NCBI RefSeq assembly: GCF_002954705.1
Contig: NZ_MSCO01000001.1
Location: forward strand, 824,808 to 886,534
DNA from: Aliivibrio sifiae
GTDB lineage: Bacteria > Pseudomonadota > Gammaproteobacteria > Enterobacterales > Vibrionaceae
DNA length: 61,727 bases
Reading direction: 5' to 3'
Below, one piece after another: positions 7,850 to 16,168 of this stretch. A model generated the notes under the pieces. It saw only the letters and a program-made list of their open reading frames with translations. It ran no database searches and was not told where the DNA came from. The position numbers and the translations under genes are program-made. Numbering within the stretch: position 1 is the stretch's first letter; each line of letters starts with the position of its first letter.

Positions 7850-9454
7850 ATGACTCAAGAATTAACGGTGACAAACCAAAATGAATTAGCTGATGTACCA
7901 ATAGAACCTGAAATTCCAAGACGTCATTGGATTGCTTTATTTGGTGGTTTGCTTGGTGCCTTTATGGCGATTTTGGATATCCAAATTACCAACTCGTCGT
8001 TAAAAGATATTCAAGGGGCGCTCTCTGCCACGATGGATGAGAGTTCGTGGATATCTACCTCTTATCTTGTGGCTGAGATGATTGCGATCCCATTAAGTGG
8101 GTGGTTATCTGTTGCTATTGGTAAGCGCCGTTATTTAACGTGGACCACAATTATTTTTGCCGTAGCTTCTGTGCTGTGTTCTATTTCTTGGAATATGGGC
8201 TCAATGATCGTTTTTCGTGCTATTCAGGGTTTTAGTGGTGGTGCATTAATTCCACTGGCTTTCTCACTTGTTGTGCAACTATTACCGTTAAATAAACGTG
8301 CGGTAGGGATGGCGTTGTTTGGGGTGACAGCAACATTTGCACCGTCAATTGGTCCAACATTAGGTGGCTGGTTAACCGAGAATTTCTCGTGGCACTATAT
8401 TTTCTATATAAATATCCCGCCAGCTATCGCATTAATCTGCATGGTTAATTACGGCCTTGATGATGAGCCACTAAAATTAGACAGTTTATTAAAAGCCGAT
8501 TGGTTTGGTATTACAACCATGGCGATAGGGCTAGGCTGTTTGGAAGTTGTGCTTGAAGAAGGTAATCGTGAAGAGTGGTTCAGCTCTAGTTTTATTGTTA
8601 CGTTATCGATTATTTCTGCGATTAGTTTGATTTATTTTGTCATTAATGAGTTGCAGCACAAGAATCCGCTGGTGAATTTGCGGCTATTGAAACAGAGTCA
8701 GTTTGCCATGTCATGTGTAGCTTATTTAATATTAGGGATGGCACTTCTCGGTTCTATTTATGTATTACCTATGTATATGATCCAAATTCAAGGATATAAC
8801 GCCTTGGAGATTGGTGAAGTCTTAATGTGGATGGGCTTTCCTCAGTTATTGATTTTCCCATTAGTGCCTAAGCTAACTCAGATTATTAAAGCTAAGTATC
8901 TGGTATTTTTTGGCTTCTCAATGTTTGGTATTAGCTGTTTTGTAAATACACACATGAGCTATGATTTTGGTGGTGACCAACTGATTTTCTCTATGCTACT
9001 GCGTGCTATTGGTAGCCCATTTATTATGGTGCCGCTGTCATTAGTTGCAATGGAAGAAATTCAAAAGCATCAAGTATCGGATGCATCAACCATTACTAAC
9101 GTACTTCGTAATTTGGGTGGGGCGTTTAGTATCGCGATTATTGCAACGTTATTGGATAATAAAACTCGTGAGCATTTAGGGCATATCAAAGAGACATTAA
9201 CAGCAGTGAGTACGGATGGTTGGTATCAACTACAACAAAGTGCGGCAATGTTTGTGTCAAAAGGAAGTGATCCTGCAACCGCAATGCTGCAAGCTAAAGC
9301 ATCATTAACCATGACAATGCAACGTGACGCGGCAATTATGGCGTATAATGATGTATTTTTAATGATGACGTGTTTCTTAGCTTTTGCTGCATTTATGATG
9401 TTTTTTGTTAAATCTAATTCGAATCCAGGCTCAATGGAAGGTGGGGCGCATTAA
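7850..9454 (+). CDS. EmrB-type DHA2 multidrug efflux MFS transporter
   Basis: A 534-residue inner-membrane proton antiporter of the 14-TM DHA2 family. Features include 'AILDIQITNSSLKDIQGALSATMDESSWISTSYL', the loop 'GKRRYLTW' after TM2, and motif C-like 'GVTATFAPSIGPTLGGWL'. With the preceding adaptor it should form an EmrAB-TolC-like tripartite pump for hydrophobic drugs or uncouplers. The exact substrate is unknown. Regulation is probably by the divergent LysR protein. Confidence 0.9.
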   Translation: MTQELTVTNQNELADVPIEPEIPRRHWIALFGGLLGAFMAILDIQITNSSLKDIQGALSATMDESSWISTSYLVAEMIAIPLSGWLSVAIGKRRYLTWTTIIFAVASVLCSISWNMGSMIVFRAIQGFSGGALIPLAFSLVVQLLPLNKRAVGMALFGVTATFAPSIGPTLGGWLTENFSWHYIFYINIPPAIALICMVNYGLDDEPLKLDSLLKADWFGITTMAIGLGCLEVVLEEGNREEWFSSSFIVTLSIISAISLIYFVINELQHKNPLVNLRLLKQSQFAMSCVAYLILGMALLGSIYVLPMYMIQIQGYNALEIGEVLMWMGFPQLLIFPLVPKLTQIIKAKYLVFFGFSMFGISCFVNTHMSYDFGGDQLIFSMLLRAIGSPFIMVPLSLVAMEEIQKHQVSDASTITNVLRNLGGAFSIAIIATLLDNKTREHLGHIKETLTAVSTDGWYQLQQSAAMFVSKGSDPATAMLQAKASLTMTMQRDAAIMAYNDVFLMMTCFLAFAAFMMFFVKSNSNPGSMEGGAH

Positions 9455-9523
9455 TTTTTTATGTGCGCTCGCTTCTTTAGGTGGTTTGGGTATAATGCGG
9501 CAGAATATTGAAATGAGGTTCTC

Positions 9524-10228
9524 ATGCGTTTAGATAAATTTTTGTGCGAAACATTAGGTGCTACCCGTAGCGAAGCTACTCGAATTATTAAAAGTGGTAC
9601 CATCACTGTTAATGGCGTAAAAACAAAAGTTACTTCAGTAAAAGTGACTGATGATTCAACTGTTGAGTTGGATGGCCGCGAGCTTAAATTCCATGGTCCT
9701 CGTTATATTATGCTATTTAAGCCAGATGGTTATGTATGTTCTCATGAAGACAGCACACACCCATCTGCATTGACGCTATTAGATGAAGTGAATGTAGAAA
9801 AGTTACATTTCGCTGGTCGCCTTGATGTTGATACTACTGGTTTAGTATTAATTACAGACGATGGTCAATGGTCACATAAGATCACATCACCAAAGCGTAA
9901 GTGCTCTAAGACTTACCGTGTATGGTTAGCAGAACCTATTGGTGCTGATTATGCTGAGCAATTGGCTGAAGGCATTCAACTTAAGAGCGAAACTGGCCTA
10001 ACTATGCCTGCGGTAATGGAAATTGTTGATGAAGATGAAAATGAGCTTCTGTTAACGATTCAAGAAGGCAAATATCACCAAGTTAAGCGTATGTTTGCTG
10101 CTTTAGGCAATAAAGTAGAAGGCTTACACCGCTCTCAAATTGGTGGTTTAGGTTTAGATTACTCACTAGAACCTGGTGAATATCGCTACTTAACTGCGGA
10201 AGAAGCAGAAGCGGTTCTTCGCAAATAA
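9524..10228 (+). CDS. rsuA: 16S rRNA pseudouridine(516) synthase
   Basis: A 234-residue cytosolic RsuA-family enzyme. It has an N-terminal S4 RNA-binding domain (1-60) and a catalytic domain with 'AGRLDVDTTGLVL' (catalytic Asp101), 'KTYRVWL' and 'GKYHQVKRMF'. It isomerises U516 of 16S rRNA in the assembling 30S particle. The length matches E. coli RsuA (231). It is monocistronic and followed by a terminator. Confidence 0.93.
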   Translation: MRLDKFLCETLGATRSEATRIIKSGTITVNGVKTKVTSVKVTDDSTVELDGRELKFHGPRYIMLFKPDGYVCSHEDSTHPSALTLLDEVNVEKLHFAGRLDVDTTGLVLITDDGQWSHKITSPKRKCSKTYRVWLAEPIGADYAEQLAEGIQLKSETGLTMPAVMEIVDEDENELLLTIQEGKYHQVKRMFAALGNKVEGLHRSQIGGLGLDYSLEPGEYRYLTAEEAEAVLRK

Positions 10229-10273
10229 TATCAATTATATTAATGATCATCTAATTAGTTACATTGGTATTAT
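10225..10273. repeat. Palindromic intergenic repeat, copy 1
   Basis: ATAATATCAAT (10225-10235) is mirrored by ATTGGTATTAT (10263-10273) with one mismatch, around a TGATCA-containing centre. The same outline with perfect 12-bp arms is found at 35354-35407. This looks like a small dispersed hairpin repeat of the genome. It overlaps the rsuA stop codon. Confidence 0.5.
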
Positions 10274-10297
10274 TCAGCCGGTTTATCAGTCATTATA

Positions 10298-10333
10298 AAA
10301 AACGGTGTGGCAGAAATGCGACACCGTTTTTTT
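10298..10333 (+). terminator. rsuA terminator
   Basis: Stem AAAACGGTGT pairs with ACACCGTTTT, followed by more T residues (to 10333). Confidence 0.85.
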
Positions 10334-10438
10334 ATGTAAAATCGTGCAAAGATACAGAATATAAAAAGCATGTTGTAATAGGGCGTGATAATATTCTCAA
10401 TCCTATCCTGTTCCTAATTATTACTTGGTTTCTTACCT

Positions 10439-11644
10439 ATGCCATCTAACACCACTGATCGTCCTGAATCACCTTCATTAAGTATCTTATTGATCATTAT
10501 TTTAGGTGCTATTTCAGCGTTAACGCCACTTGCTATTGATATGTATGTCCCTGCAATGCCAAGTATTGCGGCAGATCTTGGTGTGTCAGCGGGCTCGGTG
10601 CAAATGACATTAACGGCGTATACGGCCGGATTTGCAATAGCGCAGTTAATTCATGGCCCGTTAGCGGATAGTTACGGGCGACGACCTGTATTAATTATAG
10701 GTACTGTCTTATTTGCGCTTTGTGCTGTGATAGGCGCAGTGGTTGGTGGGATTGAATCATTGATGTATATCCGTGTATTGCAAGGTGTTGCAGGCGCGGC
10801 TTCAGCGGTAGTGGTTCAAGCCATTGTTCGTGACATGTTCAATAAAGAAGATTTTGCCCGCATGATGGCGTTTATTACGCTTGTTATGACGGTGGCTCCA
10901 TTGGTTGCGCCTATGATTGGCGGACACATGGCAGTCTGGTTTGGCTGGCGTTCAATCTTTTGGTTATTGGCCGTTTTTGCGGTTCTGATTATTTTTGCCA
11001 TTCTGTGGCGTATTCCTGAAACGTTAGCAGAAGAAAACCGTTCTCCGTTTAATCTAATAACGTCATTAAGAAATTACCGTTCATTGTTTAAGAACCCAGT
11101 GTCTCTTGGTTTGATCTTTTCTGGTGCTTTTTCTTTTGCTGGGATGTTTTCATTTTTAACCGCAGGATCGTTTGTTTATATCGATATTTATGGTGTCAGT
11201 GTTTCTAACTTTGGCTACCTATTTGGTTTGAATGTTGTTTTCTTAATTGTAATGACCACGATTAATGGTCGTATGGTTAAGAGAATGGGTTCGCATAATA
11301 TGATTAAATTTGGTCTTTCGATTCAATTATTTGCAGGCGTACTGATGGTCGTAGGGCAATTATTGAATTGGGGATTATGGGGAACGGTGGTTCCAGTGGT
11401 GCTATTTGTTGGTTGTATTTCAACCATTGGTAGTAATACCATGGGCTTGTTGTTAAGCCACTACCCTAAAATGGCAGGAACGGCATCATCGCTTGCAGGA
11501 ACATTAAGATTTGGTACTGGCTCGCTTGTTGGGGCGTGTATTGCAATGTTTCCTGCTGATTCTGCTTGGCCTATGGTGAGTTCCATGGCAGCATGCTCAA
11601 TCTTATCTTTTGGTTTTTATTTTGTTTTTGGACGTAAAGCGTAA
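10439..11644 (+). CDS. Bcr/CflA-family drug efflux MFS transporter
   Basis: A 401-residue, 12-TM DHA1 transporter. Motif A-like 'GPLADSYGRRPVLIIG' follows TM2, 'DMYVPAMPSIAADL' is typical of Bcr in TM1, and 'VTVAPLVAPMIGGHM' is motif C-like in TM5. Relatives export bicyclomycin, sulfonamides or dipeptides. The specificity here is unknown. The ATG directly abuts its own weak SD region. The downstream gene starts at the very next base after the stop. Confidence 0.88.
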   Translation: MPSNTTDRPESPSLSILLIIILGAISALTPLAIDMYVPAMPSIAADLGVSAGSVQMTLTAYTAGFAIAQLIHGPLADSYGRRPVLIIGTVLFALCAVIGAVVGGIESLMYIRVLQGVAGAASAVVVQAIVRDMFNKEDFARMMAFITLVMTVAPLVAPMIGGHMAVWFGWRSIFWLLAVFAVLIIFAILWRIPETLAEENRSPFNLITSLRNYRSLFKNPVSLGLIFSGAFSFAGMFSFLTAGSFVYIDIYGVSVSNFGYLFGLNVVFLIVMTTINGRMVKRMGSHNMIKFGLSIQLFAGVLMVVGQLLNWGLWGTVVPVVLFVGCISTIGSNTMGLLLSHYPKMAGTASSLAGTLRFGTGSLVGACIAMFPADSAWPMVSSMAACSILSFGFYFVFGRKA

Positions 11645-12334
11645 ATGAGTAAAGAAACAAACACAGTGAATTATTATCAAGAAATTCAAAAAGTCGTTAA
11701 CGAAGCGCTAAAAGACTTACAAGAAAGTAAGGATAGCGGACGTTTACCTAAGAATCCGGTGAGCGCAAATCACTTTTTAATTCGCTGGGTGACAACTGCG
11801 ATTAAGTCTCAACGTTTTTCACGTTGCGTAGCAAAAGATTTGATGACGTGGCAGAAAGAAGGCCGAACAAAAGGTACAGGAACACAATTACCTGTCCGTT
11901 TTGAGCATTACTCTCGTTTGTATGCGGCATTAGCGCCTGCTGATACGGTAACACCAATTACAAAATCAGGATTGATGGCGTGGTGTGAATCACTGGAAGA
12001 GCAAGATTGGTGTGTAACAACTGATTATGAAGTACTAGCAAAAGCGTCTTTATTTTCAGATGGTGATCACTCTTTAATTATTTGCGCGACTCAGCTGGCT
12101 TCATGTTTTGAAGGCGATGATGAAGAAACTCAATCTTTAGTGAAACCATTAACGTGTTATGTTCGCGGTAATCACCATGAGTTTGTTGAATCGGCTTTTG
12201 AGCACGGTTTAATGGTACATAAGCGTTCGGATTATAAATCAAAAGTGAAATATCACGGTGAGTACCTGATTTTCCCGAATAATCATGGTTTACAGTTAGG
12301 TGAAACGCCGTTTTCATTTAATGTGAAGAAATAG
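11645..12334 (+). CDS. DUF2913-like protein of unknown function
   Basis: A 229-residue soluble protein with no signal peptide. By eye it resembles the DUF2913 family of vibrios and shewanellae ('NHFLIRWVTTAIKSQRFSRCVAKDLMTWQKEGR'-type N-terminal half), but this is from memory. Its ATG follows the MFS stop with zero spacing (TAAATG), implying translational coupling. No catalytic motif is evident. Confidence 0.7.
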   Translation: MSKETNTVNYYQEIQKVVNEALKDLQESKDSGRLPKNPVSANHFLIRWVTTAIKSQRFSRCVAKDLMTWQKEGRTKGTGTQLPVRFEHYSRLYAALAPADTVTPITKSGLMAWCESLEEQDWCVTTDYEVLAKASLFSDGDHSLIICATQLASCFEGDDEETQSLVKPLTCYVRGNHHEFVESAFEHGLMVHKRSDYKSKVKYHGEYLIFPNNHGLQLGETPFSFNVKK

Positions 12335-12364
12335 AATTTATTTTTCTGTTTATTTATAAAAGAG

Positions 12365-12392
12365 AAAAGCGCAGATCTTCTGCGCTTTTTTA
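12365..12392. terminator. Convergent terminator between DUF2913-like gene and ybjT
   Basis: AAAAGCGCAGA, a 3-base TCT loop, then TCTGCGCTTTTTT. The A/T tracts on both sides allow use in both directions. Confidence 0.85.
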
Positions 12393-12422
12393 TGTCTGAT
12401 AGTTAGCGTCCCTTAATTACAT

Positions 12423-13865
12423 TTATTTTTCAGCTTCTGCTTTTTTACAAATGGCTTTAACCATGCCTTTAAAAATAAATAGGTGTGCAGGAAACATAGC
12501 AAACCAATACATCAATCCCCAGAATCCTTTTGGATGCCACCAAGCACGAACATCTAGCTGTTTATGGTGTTCATCAATGTCTTTAATTGAAAACTCTAGT
12601 CGTCCTAACCCCGGAGCGGTCATACCAAAGAGCAGTGATAAGAATTTATTTTCTTCACAACGGATCACTTTCCATGAATCAATGTAGTCACCGAGTTTTA
12701 CCTTTCCTGACTCTGGTCGTCTTCTGATTGGAAATGAACCACCGAGTAAAGGATCTAACCACTCTCTGGTGCGCCATAATGCATTGGCAAAGAAATACCC
12801 TTCTTTACTTCCTAAACGTTCAATGACCGTCCAAAGTTGCTCGGCTGATGCTGTGGTAGTAAAGCTTGCGCCTGCTTGTTTTGGGTAAAAACCATAGTCG
12901 GATTTCCAGCGTTTTAAAGCACTTGGGTCAAAGCCCCATATTTCACTCTTGATGGTTTCGTCATTGGTTTCTTGCGCTCTATTTATGGCATCAGATAACG
13001 AGAGTAATGGTTGAGGGAATTCGCGTTGGATGTCGGTATTGTTGGCGATAAGATCATGATCGATACCGGCCAATAATGCTCTGCCTAAATCGGAAGGAAC
13101 AGAGGTGACAACACCAAGCCATAAGCCCGCAAAACTAGGGCTAATCAAGCGAGTTGGAATGATTTTAATTGAACGGTGGTTACGTTGGGCAATGAGTTGA
13201 AATAAAGATTGATAGCTAACCGTTTCAGGGCCGCCAGCTTCAAAGGTCATTGATTCAGTCAGTGGGTAATCAATACATTGAAGTAAATAATAGTTAAGGT
13301 TTTCTATCGCAATAGGGTTGGCTTGTGAGTTAATCCAAATAGGGCAGATTAATAATGGAAAATGATTAACAAAATCGGTCATGATCTCAAAAGCGGCAGA
13401 GCCTGTCCCTATGATTATTCCTGAGTTGATTTCAATCGTTGGTATACCTGTTGAACGCAGTAATTCTCCTGTTTTTTTACGTGCAAGCAAATGTTGTGAT
13501 TGATAGCCTTCTGGCTGTAATGCGCTTAAATAAATGATTTTAGTTAGAGATGATTGTTTTGCGGCAGTTTTGAAATTCTCAGCAAGAGAGACTTCATAGT
13601 CAATAAAATCATGACCGTGGGACATTCCGTGAACTAAGAAATAGGCAATATCACAGTTTTCCATCATAGGAAGAATAGTACTGGCATCTTCTAAATCAAG
13701 GTAATTACAGTGCAAATTTGGATGGTCAACAACCCTATCAAGTAGGTAATCAATATTACGAGCGCATGCAATAACGTTATGCCCTTGTTGTAATAATTGT
13801 GGGATTAATTGTGAGCCTACATACCCAGAGGCACCAACGATTAGGATTGTGCTTTTTTTATTCAA
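12423..13865 (-). CDS. ybjT: YbjT-like NAD(P)-binding protein with C-terminal DUF2867 domain
   Basis: A 480-residue protein. The N-terminal Rossmann/NmrA-like domain begins 'ILIVGASGYVGSQLIPQLLQQGH' (GxxGxxG). A second domain (about 330-480) is of the DUF2867/SRPBCC type. E. coli YbjT (476 aa) has the same layout. No catalytic YxxxK of a classical SDR is apparent, and the biochemical role is unknown. It is transcribed alone and starts with ATG. Confidence 0.82.
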   Translation of the reverse strand: MNKKSTILIVGASGYVGSQLIPQLLQQGHNVIACARNIDYLLDRVVDHPNLHCNYLDLEDASTILPMMENCDIAYFLVHGMSHGHDFIDYEVSLAENFKTAAKQSSLTKIIYLSALQPEGYQSQHLLARKKTGELLRSTGIPTIEINSGIIIGTGSAAFEIMTDFVNHFPLLICPIWINSQANPIAIENLNYYLLQCIDYPLTESMTFEAGGPETVSYQSLFQLIAQRNHRSIKIIPTRLISPSFAGLWLGVVTSVPSDLGRALLAGIDHDLIANNTDIQREFPQPLLSLSDAINRAQETNDETIKSEIWGFDPSALKRWKSDYGFYPKQAGASFTTTASAEQLWTVIERLGSKEGYFFANALWRTREWLDPLLGGSFPIRRRPESGKVKLGDYIDSWKVIRCEENKFLSLLFGMTAPGLGRLEFSIKDIDEHHKQLDVRAWWHPKGFWGLMYWFAMFPAHLFIFKGMVKAICKKAEAEK

Positions 13866-13991
13866 GATTGCTCCTTTACCTTGTGAATATAAATATTAAT
13901 TACGTTTTGATTCTAGTACAATTTGTAAGCATATACCTAATGGATCTTGTGTAGTGCAAATGGTTAATTTGTTGTTTATTTGAGGTTCTTC

Positions 13992-15371
13992 ATGTCTGTT
14001 TTTCTTGCTAATGTCATTGGTCATACTCGGGGTGATTTTCTTAAGCGATTAATTATGATCGCAATCCCGATTGCTCTACAAAATATCATGTTTTCAAGCA
14101 GAGGATTAGTTGATGTTCTCATGCTTGGTCAATTAGGTGAAGCTGAGATTGCGGCGGTTGGTGTTGCCAGCCGAGCGACGTTTGTTACGACTATCATGTT
14201 GGTAGGGGTAACGACTGGTGGTGCTCTATTAACGGCTCAATATTGGGGAGCTCAAAATAAAGAAGGGGTTCGTCAAAGTACTGCATTGACTTGGATGGTA
14301 AGCATGGCAATGGCAACAGTCCCTGTTGTGTTGTTTTTACTTATCCCTCATCAAATTATGTCACTGGCGACAGACTCTCAAGAAGTTATCGATTTAGGTG
14401 CTGATTATTTATTTATCACCGCGTTAACCATGTATGTTGTGTCTTGTGGCAGTAGCATGGCAGTTGGCCTGCGTTCTATTCATCAGCCTGGGGTCAGCAC
14501 GTTTTTTAGTGGCATTGGTATTGTTGCAAACATCTTTTTTAACTGGGTCTTAATCTTTGGTAACTTAGGCGCGCCAGCTATGGGGATTAAAGGGGCGGCA
14601 TTAGCAACGTTGATCAGTGGTGTTATTGAAATTGTGCTCCTTTATGGCTATCTCTATAGTCGCTCGCATTTATTAAGCTTTGGTTTAGAAGAAGTAAAAG
14701 CGGTGTTGAATTGGCCTAAAATTTCTAAGTTTCTTTCCCTTTCTTTGCCAACAACATTTAACTTTTTAGTATGGGCTGCGGGTATCTTTACTTACCATGC
14801 CATTATGGGTCAATCAGGTGTGCAAGGGTTGGCTGCGTTGTCTGTGATTTCTCCGATTGAATCGATAGCATTGAGTTTCCTTATCGGTGCCGCAGGTGCA
14901 GCGTCAGTGCTCATTGGTAATCAGTTGGGCGCAAAAAAATACGAAGCGGTTTATTATCAAAGCTGGGGCGTGTTAGCACTTAGTGTCATGACGAGTATTG
15001 TTATTGCTTTATTTGTGATGATTTTTCAGCATCAAATTTTAGATATGTTCCCAGCATTAACGGCGGATACCCGTGCCATAGCTGAGAAATTCATGGCAAT
15101 TTTAGCCATTATCATTGTGATCCGCAGTGTACCTCTTACGGCTATTGTTGGCGTATTACGTGCTGGTGGTGATGTTAAATATTGCTTATATCAGGATATT
15201 GTCTCGCAATGGTTTATAGGGATACCTATTGCTGCGATTGGTGCATTACTCTTAGGATTTCCTCCTGAGTACGTTTATGCACTGTTTGTGGTGGAAGAAA
15301 TAGTGAAATGGTTTGGTTCAATTTATCGAATGAAATCTAAAAAATGGATTAAAAATCTGGTAGATGCGTAA
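13992..15371 (+). CDS. MATE-family efflux transporter
   Basis: About 459 residues and 12 TM helices. The N-half contains 'FSSRGLVDVLMLGQLGEAEIAAVGVASR', the typical MATE TM1-TM2 signature, and the C-half has 'LGAKKYEAVYYQSWG'. It probably exports cationic compounds in exchange for Na+ or H+. The ATG at 13992 with GAGG 8 nt upstream is preferred over an upstream TTG. It is related to the NorM/DinF families; the substrate is unknown. Confidence 0.88.
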   Translation: MSVFLANVIGHTRGDFLKRLIMIAIPIALQNIMFSSRGLVDVLMLGQLGEAEIAAVGVASRATFVTTIMLVGVTTGGALLTAQYWGAQNKEGVRQSTALTWMVSMAMATVPVVLFLLIPHQIMSLATDSQEVIDLGADYLFITALTMYVVSCGSSMAVGLRSIHQPGVSTFFSGIGIVANIFFNWVLIFGNLGAPAMGIKGAALATLISGVIEIVLLYGYLYSRSHLLSFGLEEVKAVLNWPKISKFLSLSLPTTFNFLVWAAGIFTYHAIMGQSGVQGLAALSVISPIESIALSFLIGAAGAASVLIGNQLGAKKYEAVYYQSWGVLALSVMTSIVIALFVMIFQHQILDMFPALTADTRAIAEKFMAILAIIIVIRSVPLTAIVGVLRAGGDVKYCLYQDIVSQWFIGIPIAAIGALLLGFPPEYVYALFVVEEIVKWFGSIYRMKSKKWIKNLVDA

Positions 15372-15496
15372 GAAAAGATGGTTTTTTGGTTGGTATCGGT
15401 AAGCAGGGGGTTTTAAGGGCATAAAAAGCTTTCTGAAAGAGGGGTTATAGTGTAAATTCTGTTACCGATATCACAAAACATCTTTTGAGAGGGTAC

Positions 15497-16168
15497 ATGT
15501 TAACACTGACAAACCTGAATAAAGGGTATTTGGATGGCGGAGAGTTTCATCCAATACTTCAAGGGGCAGAATTAACAATTGAGCAGGGCGCTCAAATTGC
15601 ATTAATGGGCGAAAGTGGCTCGGGCAAAAGTACTCTTTTAAACCTTATTGCTGGCTTAGACAGTGTAGACAGCGGCGAGATCGATCTTGCTGGATTTTCT
15701 ATGCACTCGCCAAAGCAAAGTTCTCGAACGTCCTATCGTCGAAATAATATTGGACTTGTTTTTCAACAGTTTAATTTACTCCCTACGTTAACCGTTGCTG
15801 ATAATATTCGTTTTTGCCGTCAACTCAAAGGGTTGAGGGATGATGATGCATTATGGCGTCAAATTATTTCAGCATTGGATCTTATGCCTTTATTGGGTCG
15901 TTACCCTGAAGAAATTTCTGGTGGCCAGCAGCAACGAGCTGCAATTGCTCGCGCTTTGTATATGGAACCAAAATTATTGTTGGCTGATGAGCCTACAGGC
16001 AGCTTGGATGAAAAAAATGCTGAAGCGGTAATGCGATTGTTAACTCGCTTATCTCGTGATCTTCATTGTACGTTATTGTTGGTTACGCACAGTGAAAAAG
16101 TAGCCAATCATATGGATGGACTCGTGAGGCTTCAGGGAGGACAGTTAAATGTTATTTCCGGTAGCTAA
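15497..16168 (+). CDS. ABC transporter ATP-binding protein (MacB/LolD type)
   Basis: A 223-residue ATPase. Walker A is GESGSGKST, the Q-loop is 'VFQQFNLLPTLTV', the signature is ISGGQQQR, Walker B is LLLADEPTGSLDE, and the H-loop is VTHSE. It belongs to the class that powers FtsX-like mechanotransmitting permeases rather than classical transporters. The ATG at 15497 has GAGAGGG upstream. The next gene starts 20 bases before its stop, so ATPase and permease are coupled. Confidence 0.92.
   Translation: MLTLTNLNKGYLDGGEFHPILQGAELTIEQGAQIALMGESGSGKSTLLNLIAGLDSVDSGEIDLAGFSMHSPKQSSRTSYRRNNIGLVFQQFNLLPTLTVADNIRFCRQLKGLRDDDALWRQIISALDLMPLLGRYPEEISGGQQQRAAIARALYMEPKLLLADEPTGSLDEKNAEAVMRLLTRLSRDLHCTLLLVTHSEKVANHMDGLVRLQGGQLNVISGS

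Noticed and set aside
10264-10449. 61-codon frame between rsuA and the MFS gene
   Set aside because: It runs through the rsuA terminator and into the MFS start; no recognisable protein and no SD.
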